From Bedellia somnulentella (taxonomy: Eukaryota > Arthropoda > Insecta > Lepidoptera > Bedelliidae): 64,000 nt of DNA. The first letter of the stretch is position 1, and each line of letters starts with the position of its first letter. The translations under genes and the position numbers were made by a program. The notes beneath the pieces were generated by a model. It was given only the letters and a program-made list of their open reading frames with translations, made no database searches and was not told the DNA's origin. The DNA is taken from assembly GCA_963576735.1 (NCBI GenBank), contig OY755179.1:496001-560000 (forward strand), in the 5' to 3' direction. Of the stretch, positions 42,767 to 53,714 are shown piece by piece.

Positions 42767-43186
42767 CCTATAATCAAGGCTATAAATCCCGAAAAAGGGT
42801 AGCCACAGTCTCAACATAAGAAACTCGTCAGCCACTTTTGGGAGTTACATAACATAAACGTTCACGCCGAATATCCCCGAAAGGGTTGGCAGAGGTACTA
42901 ATACTTCTGAACATCACGTGACTTTGTCACCTGGTGTTCAGAGTACCCACGTTTTGCATGGACAGTGTACTCACGTGATAGGGGGCAGGCCTATCGCCGT
43001 TTTGTACGAATACACTGTCACATGACTAAGTACAACTCAGCCATGTGGGTTTCCTCACGATGTTTTCCCTCACCGTTAACAACTATGATAAATTAACCAC
43101 ACATATGTCTTTAGAAAAGACAAATTGGTGTAGGCCCGACCCAGGATTTGAACACTAGTTTGGAGTTGAGTGTGAAAAATATCGTA
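42767..43186 (-). repeat. Old SINE-A split by SINE-B insertion
   Basis: The left piece (42767-42846) has CAAGGCTATAAATCCCGAAA and CAGCCACTTTTGGGAG. The right piece (43160-43186) has GGAGTTGAGTGTGAAAAATA, the next part of SINE-A. The near-repeat TTGGAGTT flanks the inserted SINE-B. Confidence 0.75.
42847..43159 (-). mobile_element. SINE-B, 5'-truncated, inside SINE-A
   Basis: Antisense SINE-B from tail (CATAACATAAACGTTCACGC) to the B-box region (GATTTGAACACTAGT); the A-box part of the head is missing. Otherwise nearly identical to 33026-33388. Confidence 0.85.
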
Positions 43187-43500
43187 AAATAAAGAATGTA
43201 TAAATATGAGATATTTGAGTAAATCGAGTTATCTTGTTTTCAATATATATTTAAAAATCTGCAATGTGACAATAAGTTGTTTTTACCGAAACACAGCCTT
43301 AACAAAACAAAGTTTGCTTAAAACTACCAGCATCGAAATATTGGAACGACATTCCACCGCCAATTAAAGACGCGCTAACTATCTAAAAACTGCTGAGATG
43401 GATTGTAAAGTATTTTAAATTTTGTAATGTAAGTTTAATGCGGTTGTGATTTACCCTGATTACCCTAATTAAATTATATGAAATTTAGAATTAACTTTTT
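43187..43500. other. No gene seen
   Basis: AT-rich, no repeat end recognised. Confidence 0.4.
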
Positions 43501-43705
43501 AAATATAACATAACATATACTCACGGCTATAAATCCCTAGAAGGGGTAGCCAGAGCTAAGGAATTAGAAATTCCTCAGCCGCTTTTGGAAAATTGAGTGG
43601 GGAAAGGATGGTAAAGTACTGGTTGTTGGTGATGGGTCTCCAGCCGCATCGCCCAAAAATCCCTTAAAAGCCCCAATACCGTTAGTCGCCTCTTACGTAC
43701 ACCCA
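43501..43705 (-). mobile_element. SINE-A body with SINE-B-like ATAAC tail
   Basis: A 5'-truncated SINE-A whose antisense tail reads ATAACATAACATATACTCAC rather than TACATACATACTCAC. It ends at CTCTTACGTACACCC, about 85 bp before the reading frame at 43791. Confidence 0.75.
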
Positions 43706-43790
43706 AAATGTCTGCATCACCTAAATACTAATCGCATAGACTATTGTAGTGTTAATATGTTGTATTAGTGTATTTAACTAAGAGATTATT

Positions 43791-44237
43791 ATGGAGGGAA
43801 GTCCATTTAATCGGAGCGGACTGACTCGGCGCAGTCCTCCTCCGCAGTGCACTGATGACAATATGGACCAAGCACCATCGGCTTCTTCAAAACATCAGGA
43901 CTCCAGCGTTGTATCAACAACTGATATACATTATTGGATGGACACCATTGAGGCCTGCTTACAAAAAATCTGCCAAGTATCGACCGAAGGTAAGCTAAAC
44001 TCAGACCAAAATCTCTGTATTAGTAACCTATGTAGGAAAATCGGGAATGGTACTGGTCAAATGGCAGTTCATTACCAATCGGCTAAACAACATCTTCTTC
44101 TCGCCCAATCAAAAATTCAGAACTTATATCAGAAAATTGATGTCTTAGAACAAAAACAATGTGACCTTGAAACAATCCAAGACCTCAAACAATCTATACG
44201 CAATTCTTTGGAGTCCCAAACAAAGACTAACACTTAA
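43791..44237 (+). CDS. Orphan 148-codon frame, possible LINE ORF1/gag start
   Basis: Complete frame from ATG to TAA. An N-terminal basic, proline-rich stretch (SGLTRRSPPPQ) is followed by helical sequence: HYWMDTIEACLQKICQVSTE, NLCRKIGNGTGQMAVHYQSA, and a glutamine/lysine-rich coiled-coil-like end (KIQNLYQKIDVLEQKQ). I remember similar proteins as N-termini of retrotransposon ORF1/gag in Lepidoptera, but cannot name the family. The last about 50 nt form one arm of the inverted repeat at the assembly gap. No zinc knuckle or second ORF follows, because SINE-D and the gap come next. Confidence 0.45.
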   Translation: MEGSPFNRSGLTRRSPPPQCTDDNMDQAPSASSKHQDSSVVSTTDIHYWMDTIEACLQKICQVSTEGKLNSDQNLCISNLCRKIGNGTGQMAVHYQSAKQHLLLAQSKIQNLYQKIDVLEQKQCDLETIQDLKQSIRNSLESQTKTNT

Positions 44238-44530
44238 TTTAACTTAGGTAACGCAAACACTACTTGAACGTGTAAAAAAAAAAAGAAACAAAGGATAGAG
44301 AAATTTCGCGCTGGATGCCAACTGACACTGTAGCTCAGTTGGCAGAGCGACGGGGGCGTATACCCGAAGGTCGCGGGTTCGAACCCCGCCAGCGTCGAAA
44401 TTTTTCTTTCCTTTAATAACATCTTTTATTTATGAGTAATAATCCCCACATGAGGAATTCATGTCAAAAAACATTAAATTAAGTGTTAGTCTTTGTTTGG
44501 GACTCCAAAGAATTGCGTATAGATTGTTTG
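44186..44530. repeat. 57-bp perfect inverted repeat ending at the gap
   Basis: 44186-44242 (CAAACAATCTATACGCAATT onward) is the exact reverse complement of 44474-44530, the last 57 bases before the N run. The loop is a SINE-D copy. The second arm stops only because the sequence stops, so the palindrome may be longer. Confidence 0.95.
44246..44472 (+). mobile_element. SINE-D, forward tRNA-like core
   Basis: A-rich lead (GTGTAAAAAAAAAAAG), core GACACTGTAGCTCAGTTGGC to GGTTCGAACCCCGCCAGCGT, then TTTTTCTTTCCTTTAATAAC and CCCCACATGAGGAATTCATG. The core has the same direction as the 3' tail. Confidence 0.8.
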
Positions 44531-44730
44531 NNNNNNNNNNNNNNNNNNNNNNNNNNNNNNNNNNNNNNNNNNNNNNNNNNNNNNNNNNNNNNNNNNNNNN
44601 NNNNNNNNNNNNNNNNNNNNNNNNNNNNNNNNNNNNNNNNNNNNNNNNNNNNNNNNNNNNNNNNNNNNNNNNNNNNNNNNNNNNNNNNNNNNNNNNNNNN
44701 NNNNNNNNNNNNNNNNNNNNNNNNNNNNNN
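44531..44730. other. Assembly gap of 200 N
   Basis: Exactly 200 N, a placeholder length rather than a measured distance. Sequence order and spacing across it are not evidence-based. Confidence 1.
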
Positions 44731-44741
44731 AATTCGGAGGT

Positions 44742-44975
44742 AGGAAACGCAAACACTACTTAAACGTGTAAAAGAAATAAAGGATAGAAGAATTTCGCAC
44801 TGGCAGCCAACTGACACGGTAGCTCAGTTGGCAGAGCGTCGGGGCGTTTACCCGAGGTCGCGGGTTCGATCCCCGCCTGTGTCGAAATTTTTCTTTCCTT
44901 TATTTATTCTTTAATTATTAGTAATAATCCCCACATGAGGTTTTCATGAACAAAAAGATTTAAATTAAGGATAAG
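44742..44975 (+). mobile_element. SINE-D, forward tRNA-like core, after the gap
   Basis: Close relative of the copy before the gap, including the unusual lead AACGCAAACACTACTTAAAC. The cloverleaf is near perfect: acceptor GACACGG/CTGTGTC, anticodon stem TCGGG/CCGAG region, T arm GCGGG/CCCGC. The shared lead on both sides of the gap suggests the two flanks are copies or alleles of one locus. Confidence 0.8.
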
Positions 44976-45056
44976 TTATATTCTAAGCCACTACCAGAAA
45001 CTCTTCAGCAAATTCATTGAACATTGGGACATATACTCTGTTTTATAAATTTGCAG

Positions 45057-45092
45057 GAGCTACAGCAACTGGAGCGCGAGTCCACCGGCTAG
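45057..45092 (+). CDS. Candidate terminal exon of unknown host gene
   Basis: Follows an acceptor CTGTTTTATAAATTTGCAG. In frame from its first base it reads ELQQLERESTG then TAG. In the alternative phase it stays open to TGA at 45126 (ATGARVHRLVPPPPLRTSEL). The segment is GC-rich with a proline-coding C run. It would be an alternative 3' end for the exon set at 10840/33439. Weak evidence beyond the acceptor and composition. Confidence 0.4.
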   Translation, partial: ELQQLERESTG

Positions 45093-46022
45093 TCCCCCCC
45101 CCGCCACTGCGGACGTCTGAGTTGTGAACACAAAGTCATTAGCTGTAAGCCATAATGTTACTTTTATTTTTTAACTGTTATACCTTTATCTGCGTTGTGT
45201 GGACTTTTGTCCTTCGTTGTACTCTTAAGCTCTGTTGATATTTATTATTTAGTATGGTTTACTTGGACCCGACCGCTCCTATATAAAGCAATAATACTTA
45301 AAGAACTATCGGCGGGCCCGAAACTGTACCTACTTATCGTTTGATATGAATATTGCCTTGATAGTTGTATTTTTCTACTGAGTCTTATGAACTGTGACCT
45401 TCCGCATTTAATGCTTCTAATTTCTGTGCGAATGTCTGTTAAGAGTATGATAGTTATACATTGGTAGTATTTCTTGGTCGGTGAGGCCTTTCGGAGTTGG
45501 GGCGGTCGCTACTACTTTAAGTTATTTTAAATTAAAAGGACTTTAATGCCAGTATTATTCAATAAAGAACCATCACGTGTTCTATGTCTTTTAAATTAGT
45601 TGTTTTGAGTTTGAATTTTGATGTATCAATATCACTAATGACAATCAAACTAGAAGTCATTTACAAGACATTCGTACTCTTCAGTCATTTCCGTCAAACT
45701 AAGACAAACTTCTATAAAAGTTGTATTTGGTTAATGTTGACATTGATATTAATGTTCGAGTGAAAGTTTTCATCCACTTGCTTATTATTTTCATCTTAAA
45801 ATCAAAGTAGTAGCGCTCGCGCCCACACCCGTATATTTAAGTGAAACACGTAAGCCATAGTAGTTAGTATTGTATAAGCCACTTCCTCTAGTCTGTGAAG
45901 CATACAGGTGTTCGTAGGTCCGCGTTATGATATACGATTTAGGTTAGTTAGTAAGAGTGCCGCTCCTTGCCTCAAACAACCTCGCCTCGCTAAATTAACC
46001 AACTTAAAACTTGTACTTGGAT
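45093..46022 (+). other. Possible 3' UTR, no repeat seen
   Basis: Unlike most of the window it contains no recognised transposon. AATAAAGAACC near 45562 is a candidate polyadenylation signal. Consistent with the untranslated region of the exon at 45057, but unproven. Confidence 0.35.
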
Positions 46023-48130
46023 ATGAAATCTTATTGTGATATCATTCATTCGTTCATTTTTCTCGTTCTCGTTCGTTCATTCGTTCGGTCGTTATTTCTA
46101 TTATGTTTCATTGGCAATAGCCGTTCACTGCCATGTAAAGTCCCAATTTTATATTTAAGTAATAATAACATTGCGAATGATTAGTATATAAATCGTGTAG
46201 ATAAATGAGCACAGGTTTAGTTATCATTTAAAATACATAGTTGATTACCCTTTCTTTTGTATTTATTCTTTGATTTGTTCTATGAGAAAACCGTGCTCGA
46301 GTAAAAAAAATATGTGAAAATTCAATTTGATGTTTGCAACCTAGAATAGAATTGTTAAAACCTAAATTGACTCTTGTGTATTCAAATTCATTACCTATAT
46401 AGAGGAACTGTGAATTCTTAACAAACTATGTTTTTAACTACTTTAATTATTTGGATATGTTTTGTTTTGTTTAATTTTAATGTTGATTATATAGAGATCT
46501 GGTTATATTGATTTATTAAGAATGTAAAGTTAAGTTTAATTTAGCCTATCATTTACACAAAATCTTTTTAAATTAAAATATTTTATTAGATAATAATATA
46601 TTTTTCTATAAAGTTTGCTCTAAGTCAAACTTATGAAGCGCACACTGCTTGATGAAATACCAAAACATGAAACTTTTTATTTTATTTACTTATTTAATTC
46701 TATACTTTGTTCTAACTGTTAAACAGTGAAGCTTATTATGAAATACTTATTACTAGGACTAAGTTGTGCTCAAAAGTTTAATAAACACGTTTTTCCTTTG
46801 TAATTTTAATATCTAGTGTGTAAATATTTCGTAAGAAAGCCATTCTGTCAATTCGCTTCGTACCATTATTTTGTTCTTCTTGGTTTTTCGTCCAATCATT
46901 TGGTTTTGTGCACTCAAACACGTACAATTTGGCATTATATTAGAAATCTCTGGTGCGATGATTGCTGTATATAATGCAGCAGTTTTAGTCCTAAGTTATA
47001 GATAGAGTACTTAATTGTGTTTCTTATTCATTTAATTTTATTTATATGATTTCATTATGCTATAGTTAGTTTTACACTATTTTCAACGTAACTAGTCCAA
47101 ATAGCTCAAATTTGTCACAAAAAATCAAACCAAGGAACATTTTGTTTCCTTAATATCTAACTAAATAAAAATCTTTTTGTTTAATATTTTCAATTACTAC
47201 ACAAAATGCGATGGTGTCCAACGTTGTGTGGTAGTTAATGTTGGTGTAGCAAAAGGAGAATGAGAGTAGAGTGAATGCAGGGTGCGAAACGTGATTGGTA
47301 TATGATGTGGTATGAAAATGACGTAAGAAATATAAAATAGATGGTGTTTAGGAGATTTTAGAACTTTGAGTGTAATATGGACCCAATATGGACTGTAATG
47401 AAAGTAGAGGAAAGAAGAAGAAAGTTATGAAATAAAATGGAAACTTTTTTAACAAGCTGGATGTTGTGTGACATCGATTGGTGCGTGTAAGAAACGATAA
47501 ATCATGTAATGAAGCAATTTGGTGCATAAAAGATGAAATCAAGTTCAAGCCCGGGTGGGGTTTTGGGAACAGAGACCTGGTTTGGTCCGATGCATTTAAC
47601 GAGAACCCAACCATCCTTGAATACCCAAATTGGTTGAGCAACAACTGAATTATCAAGAATACTTTGACTTTTATTCTTACTGTCCTCCGTTTAATGATAA
47701 GGAGGCAACGATTATAAAATTTAATTTGGTCTAACGCGAGAAAAGTGAACATTCTAGCATATTGTCTTGTTGAGTTGTATGTCGGCTGTGATCTGTAAAT
47801 CTTGCTTACTTAACTAGAACTATATCAATAAATATAAAACTTAAAACTGGTGCGGGAATAAGGTCTTATTTGATAAGAGGCAATTTTTTTTCAACTTATA
47901 AGAATATATCAAATAATGTATTTATTATTTTCAAGCTCTTAACGTTACGTCCTGACATTATAAGTTAATTGATGCCCCAAAGCAAGCATAGTGATAAACT
48001 GACAAGTTAATAGATATTTATCATCAAGTAAAAGTGACGAAAAGAATGCAGAGCAGTGGTTTTCTGGTCTAAAATTGTATTGAACCAACAGTTATCGGTG
48101 TAAAATCCGTCATAATGACATGTATTGAAA

Positions 48131-48287
48131 TACATACATACATACAAATTCTCACGGCCATAAATCCCATAATGGGATGGCCAGAGCTTCATAGCTAGAA
48201 ACTTCTCTGCCAAATTTGGAAGTTGATAGGGGACAAGATGGTAGAAAGAAAGTATCGGTGGTGGGCCAACCGCATCGCCAAAAAACC
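48131..48287 (-). repeat. SINE-A, old copy (counterpart of 2381-2532)
   Basis: Same truncated copy as in copy 1 but without the later SINE-A insertion; AAAAAACCACTTAAATAT runs through the empty target site. Confidence 0.75.
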
Positions 48288-48332
48288 ACTTAAATATTAA
48301 AGTAAAAAGGAATAAACCAACATATTAATAAC

Positions 48333-48572
48333 GGTTGTTAACGGTGAGGGAAAACATCGTGAGGAAACCCACATGGCTGAGTTGTACTTAGTCATGTGAC
48401 AGTGTATTCGTACAAAACGGCGATAGGCCTGCCCCCTATCACGTGAGTACACTGTCCATGCAAAACGTGGGTACTCTGAACACCAGGTGACAAAGTCGCG
48501 TGATGTTCAGAAGTATTAGTACCTCTGCCAACCCCTTCGGGGATATTCGGCGTGAACGTTTATGTTATGTTA
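48333..48572 (+). mobile_element. SINE-B, 5'-truncated, copy 2 only
   Basis: Starts at GGTTGTTAACGGTGAGGG (head lost) and ends with the ATGTT tail. The 10-bp target duplication TATTAATAAC is at 48323-48332 and 48573-48582. Copy 1 has the empty site near 2835. Confidence 0.9.
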
Positions 48573-49163
48573 TATTAATAACCTCACTTTTACTCATAAA
48601 AAAGATGTCAGAGCTTAAGATCGAATATTAATTCGCATATAACAATCAATATGAAATATATCTTATCCCAACCTTTTGGGGACTTGTAGCCTGAGTTTTC
48701 ACACTCTGTGTTCATAAATTGTGAATAAATAAGCGAAAATTTTCAGTTGTAAGGCCAAATAAATTTGCGGATGGTCTTTTATTAACTTTAACTAGTTTAC
48801 TAGTTGTAGTTGTCCAAAATCAAATACTTAGCAATACGTCGATCTAGTAACTAAATTGAAATTAATCGTTAAACAATCGCGCAGATAAGTGAAAATTTAC
48901 AAACAATATTCATACAATTATTATCTCATTTTAACCATTTACTATATTGTGAAATAGTTGTAAAGCGAGGCGAGAAGAGGTGATGTATCCATTATAAACC
49001 GAGCACTCTGCCAGTATGTAAGTAGTTTAAAGATCTGATAGGTTAGTGTCCCTCTAGTCATGTAATCTCTTTACTTACCGGTATCGGTTCATACCACCTT
49101 GTGACGTCATTGACGGCTGCACGCACTTAACTATGACGTTGTTTTTGGATTGCTATTTTTTTG

Positions 49164-49232
49164 TAATCTGCCCACCCCTTCGGGGATAAACGGCGTAAAC
49201 GTTAATGTTATAATGTTATGTTATTTTTTGTA
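49164..49232 (+). repeat. SINE-B tail fragment
   Basis: Counterpart of 3441-3505: ACCCCTTCGGGGATAAACGG, CGTAAACG. Confidence 0.7.
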
Positions 49233-49724
49233 TGTACACTTTTACTCGTAATGTTGGAGCAATATAGATTTAAGAACTTTTTTGTATTTTTGTCTGTTAA
49301 AATACACTTTAAATTTTGCAAAGTAATATCTACGGAACACAGTTGTATGCATGTTAAAATAATGAAATTTACAAAGTTACATACAGACAGTATGTAACTT
49401 TGTAAATTCTTAGCTAATAATAATAGTAAATACTTTTTTGTTCTATCTTGTCTTAGGTTTATTAAGTCAATGTTGCTCCAAATGTACGATGTCATTTAAT
49501 GAAATAGAATATTGATATTGTTTTATGGTGAATTAATCCATTATAAACAGGGTTCGTGAACTTGTAACAAAAACTCTTTATTTGCATATGTGGTGTCACA
49601 CTACAACTACAGTGCTTTTAATTCTAATTCAAATAAAATATAAGTCTACTGGGTTTATACTCTTATGAGACCGTTGCGAAAGTGTAAAACCTATTGTCAG
49701 TGTAGGCTTTAAACCAACTAAGAA

Positions 49725-49900
49725 CATACATACATACATACATATACTCACGGCTATATTTCACTAAGGAGGGGTAGCCAGAACTAAGGAATTATAAATT
49801 CCTCAGCCACTTTTGGAAGTTGAGTGGGGAAAAGATGGTAAGAATAAAGGTTTTTGGTGATGGGTCTCCAACCGCATGGCCCAAAAAGTAAAAAAATCTG
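49725..49900 (-). mobile_element. SINE-A, 5'-truncated, copy 2 only
   Basis: 13-bp target duplication AACCAACTAAGAA (49712-49724 and 49901-49913). The 5' end stops within the body and carries a short extra GTAAAAAAATCTG. Confidence 0.9.
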
Positions 49901-50184
49901 AACCAACTAAGAAATCCAGACTGAATGCCGAGTACTGATTTGAAGCATTTCTTAATTACAACTTGACCTATAGATACATTTTAAAATTCATGCTAATGTC
50001 ACCAGGTTAGAACTTTACTGATTCTGAGTTTAATAAATTAATTTTGCACATAATCCAAAAAATATCACTTAGTATTATACTGACCTTATGTCTCTATTTC
50101 CCACTATTATTCTCGATATGTAAGTGAAACGTGAAAGCTACGTTGGAACTTATGTGTACAATTGTTAAAACTTGTTCAGTATGT

Positions 50185-50434
50185 ACATACATACATATAC
50201 TCACGGCTATATATCCCTAGAAGGGGTAGCCAGAGCTACGGAATCAGAAATTCCTCAGACAAGTTTGGAAAGTTGAGTGGGGAAAAGATGGTAAAATAAA
50301 GGTTGTTGGTGATGGGTCTCCAACTGCATCGCCCAAAAATCCCTTAAAAGCCCCAATACCGTTAGTCGCCTCTTACGTACACCCACCGGAAGAAATGGGG
50401 TAGTGCTATTCTAAGCCGACACTACACAGCAGCA
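50185..50434 (-). mobile_element. SINE-A, full length, copy 2 only
   Basis: Target duplication GTTCAGTATGT (50174-50184) and GTTCAGCATGT (50435-50445), one mismatch. Empty site in copy 1 near 4387. Confidence 0.9.
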
Positions 50435-51299
50435 GTTCAGCATGTGTTTATTAATATAATATGAGAAATTCCTAGGCTTAAAATTTAATTGCAAGTATAC
50501 GGGTACTTACAGATCTGAGCAGATTCATCCATCAAAATCAAATTTACATACACTTCTGCACACATTTTACCCATCAATTTACATTTATATGTCGAGACAT
50601 GATATTTATAATGAGTTAATGAAATCCATGTACTGTACATGTGAGTTTGCGTATTTTTAAGTTACTTGTACAAATGCACGAACCCTCATCAGAAATGAAT
50701 GTTTTTCATCGTCTATAATGTAAACGTTAAACGCAATAATTTGTAAAGTATTCAAACTAATGACAAAAGAGCTATAAGGACATGAAGTAAACCGTTAGTG
50801 CTAAGAATGTATTTGCGGCTCGTCCGCCATTACTAAGAACAATTTGTCAAATTGCGAACACGATGAGACCAGCGACTGTTCATAACGTCACGTGGCCATT
50901 TAAGATGAAATCTATCCAATGTGCGAATATACTAACAGTAAACACACTATGTCTCTGAGGCATACAAGAGATTTGTTAGAACAATTGCTACATTGATTTG
51001 TGTCATATGCCTATTTTGCTTTTTCTTCCTGTCCTTATAGCTCTTCTGCCATTATTTGAAACTGGTCATAAAATAAGCAATATTGTATGAGAAGTGTCGT
51101 GCGGCAGCTGTCATGGCGGAGTAGGTATGTGTTGTCCTAGCACAATGAGTAGACGATGTTTATCAGTATCCGCGTACAGACGTGTATCTTGTTACTCTTA
51201 GTTCGACTAATAATAATAAATTGGTGTCTGTTCTCATTATTGCTTTTATTTTTATTCTGGTTTTCCTTCCTAATATTAACAAAATGGAATGAAGTAGCC

Positions 51300-51610
51300 C
51301 CGCCACTGCTTGGATGATACATGGCGTGAACATGCAGTTGAGGTGAGTAGAAAATACTGTTACATGAATATATTCTAACAGTCTCATAGATAGCCATCAG
51401 TACACAATAACGCACACTACAAAGGAATGCTAACAGTGGAAGAAGTATCACATTCCACAGCAACACGTAACCAAACAATATACGGCATCCTCATCATCAA
51501 GACTCGCCATACAAATCCTACATCGCGGTATCAAAGTTTCTACAATACGTAGTACATATATGGAAGTTGCCACTTAATACAATGGGACCGCGGTCCCCAC
51601 GCACACCAAC
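51300..51610 (-). repeat. Dispersed repeat E, copy 2
   Basis: Counterpart of 5700-6045 with an extra CCCGCCACTGCTTGGATGAT block near 51300 and small indels that disturb the shared frame. Confidence 0.5.
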
Positions 51611-52397
51611 CCCTGCCGGAAGATCTTCTCTTTTCCCCCACACAGCCATACCCGTCTACAGATTTTTTGACTGATCGCCTTCAGGTGTTCTCCTCCAATG
51701 ACTTGCCACTAGGGTGCTTATTTGGAGATGTGTCCGATCCATTGCCTTTTCTTCTGTAGGGTTTCAAGAATTAATATTTGTGAAAATTCAGCTGCCTTCT
51801 ATGACCCTGTATGAGATATAGCATCGTGGTTTGATGGGAAGATAGTGGAGAAACACTTACTGTCTATTTTTATTTCTATATATCATTTAAAAATATACAT
51901 ATATTTGTATATATTAATCTCTTTCTGACTCATAATCATAAGATATTTAAAAAACAGCAATAATTAAATTTCGTTTTTATCGGACTTGTTTCAAAAAGTA
52001 AGCTGTTTCTATTTCACTCTGACGCTGGCAGAATGTGTAAATTGTATACGAGGGCCAATGAACAAGATAATCATAATAATAGAAAACATTAAAAATAAAA
52101 AATCTGGAAAAACAAAATTACTTGATCATGTTAAAACGAAATTATACTTTGTGCATTTAAAATACCTACTCCGGACTGCATTTACATTTTGATCAAAATA
52201 TTTCGGTGACGCTGTTAGTTGACTCGTCATTCATAATAATGGCTGGTAAATAAAGTTTGAATTCCATAATTAATATCTACATCCATACATATATGCGCGG
52301 GGCGATTCACGACGAAGCAATTTACAACTCTTCGTTACTCTCCCTCCTCTTCTAGAATCTACATAAACTGTACTGTAAATTAATCTGCACTTCAAAT

Positions 52398-52594
52398 TAT
52401 ACATACACATACATACATATTCTCACGCCGTTAGTTCCCATTGGGGTAGGCAGAGACTATTGATCGCCACTTTGTACGATCCTGGCAAACCTCTCTAGCT
52501 TCATTCACATCCATCAATCTTTTCGTACATGCTCTTTTATTCTTCGTACTTCGGACACCTGCCTTTTTGAGCACATGTTCTATTTGATCTAAAT
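52398..52594 (-). mobile_element. RTE-type LINE 3' end, antisense, split by element X
   Basis: Counterpart of 6801-6993; resumes at 57851-57897 after element X. Confidence 0.85.
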
Positions 52595-53171
52595 GTGTCC
52601 TCCACAGATCTGTATTTGAAGAGATAACGCAAGTGTCATTTCTTGTATAGAAACCAAGCGTGCCATTATTTTTCCACCTACTGTGACGTCACATGAGCAA
52701 TTTAGTGATGGGAACTCCCCGTCAGCGCGTAAACGATTCAATCGATTATATTCGAGTGCATCGACAGACGAATGATAAATTGACAGAAGAATGATAAATC
52801 TAGAATTATACCTGTTTTTTAATAACGCTCTTTCTCATGGTCTCATTTTTATTCTGAGCAAATCTTCCTACATTATTTTCCTCCACCACTACATCTTCTC
52901 GGAGAACAACGATCTAAATCAGTGAGTTAATGAGTCAGTTAGTCAGTGAGTAGTTCAGTAGCCTTTATTATTATAATAACTTGTCCTTATTGATAACCTA
53001 CCTAATTAACTAGTTTTAATAATTTGTTCTCGGAAAGTTACAAAATGATTTAAAAAAAACCCCGAGAAGAAATTTTATCTACAAAAAGGAAAGCCAGTAG
53101 AAGGCGCTATGACAAAATATAATACAACCCAGAACTAATTCGGATTTGAAAAAAAACATATAAAATAACTT

Positions 53172-53714
53172 GGTGTCTGAAAAGGCCCGAATGGCTGTGC
53201 ATGATGCTGTCCTTGTTCCTACGCTTATGTATGGCAGTGAATGTTGGGTGTGGCAGAAGAAGCATGAAAGTAGAGTGAATGCAGTAGAAATGAGATCCCT
53301 CAGAAAAGTGTGTAATGTAAGGTTATGTGATCGTGTGAGGAATGATGTGATTCGTGAAAGGTGTGGTGTAAAAGATGATATTGTAAGAAAGATAGAAAAA
53401 GGAATGTTGAGATGGTTTGGGCACATAGAGAGGATGGATGACAGTAAATTGGTGAAAGAGATATATAGAGCCAATGTGGAAGGTAATGTTAGTAGAGGAC
53501 GACCTCGGAGGACACATTTGGATCAAATAGAAAATGTGCTCAAAAAGGCAGGTGTCCGCAGTATGAAGAATAAAAGAGCATGTATGAAAAGATTGATGGA
53601 TGTAAACGAAGCCAGAGAGGTTTGCCAGGATCGTACAAGGTGGCGATCGATAGTCTCTGCCTACCCCAATGGGAACTAACGGCGTGAGAATATGTATGTA
53701 TGTATGTATGTATG
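53172..53714 (+). pseudogene. RTE-type LINE 3' end, best copy, clean insertion
   Basis: 5'-truncated LINE with target duplication TAAAATAACTT (53161-53171 and 53715-53725). The frame to 53679 gives 169 residues of the reverse transcriptase C-terminal region: ARMAVHDAVLVPTLMYGSEC, EMRSLRKVCNVRL, MLRWFGHIERMDDSKLVKEI, SRGRPRRTHLDQIENVLKKA, then RWRSIVSAYPNGN. The palm domain is missing. The last codons (TACCCCAATGGGAAC) also form the CCC/GGG hairpin shared with the SINEs, and TAA is followed at once by CGGCGTGAGAATATG and TATG repeats, giving a 3'-UTR of only about 15-20 nt, typical of the RTE group. The empty site is preserved in X2 near 56101-56113. Confidence 0.88.

Noticed and set aside
44430..44817. 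Several reading frames spanning the N run
   Set aside because: They are produced by unknown bases and have no evidential value.
44821..44883. Possible functional tRNA gene with anticodon GTA
   Set aside because: The cloverleaf is good, but position 33 is C rather than T, the sequence recurs with SINE flanks and target duplications, and mutated versions are nearby. Treated as a SINE core.
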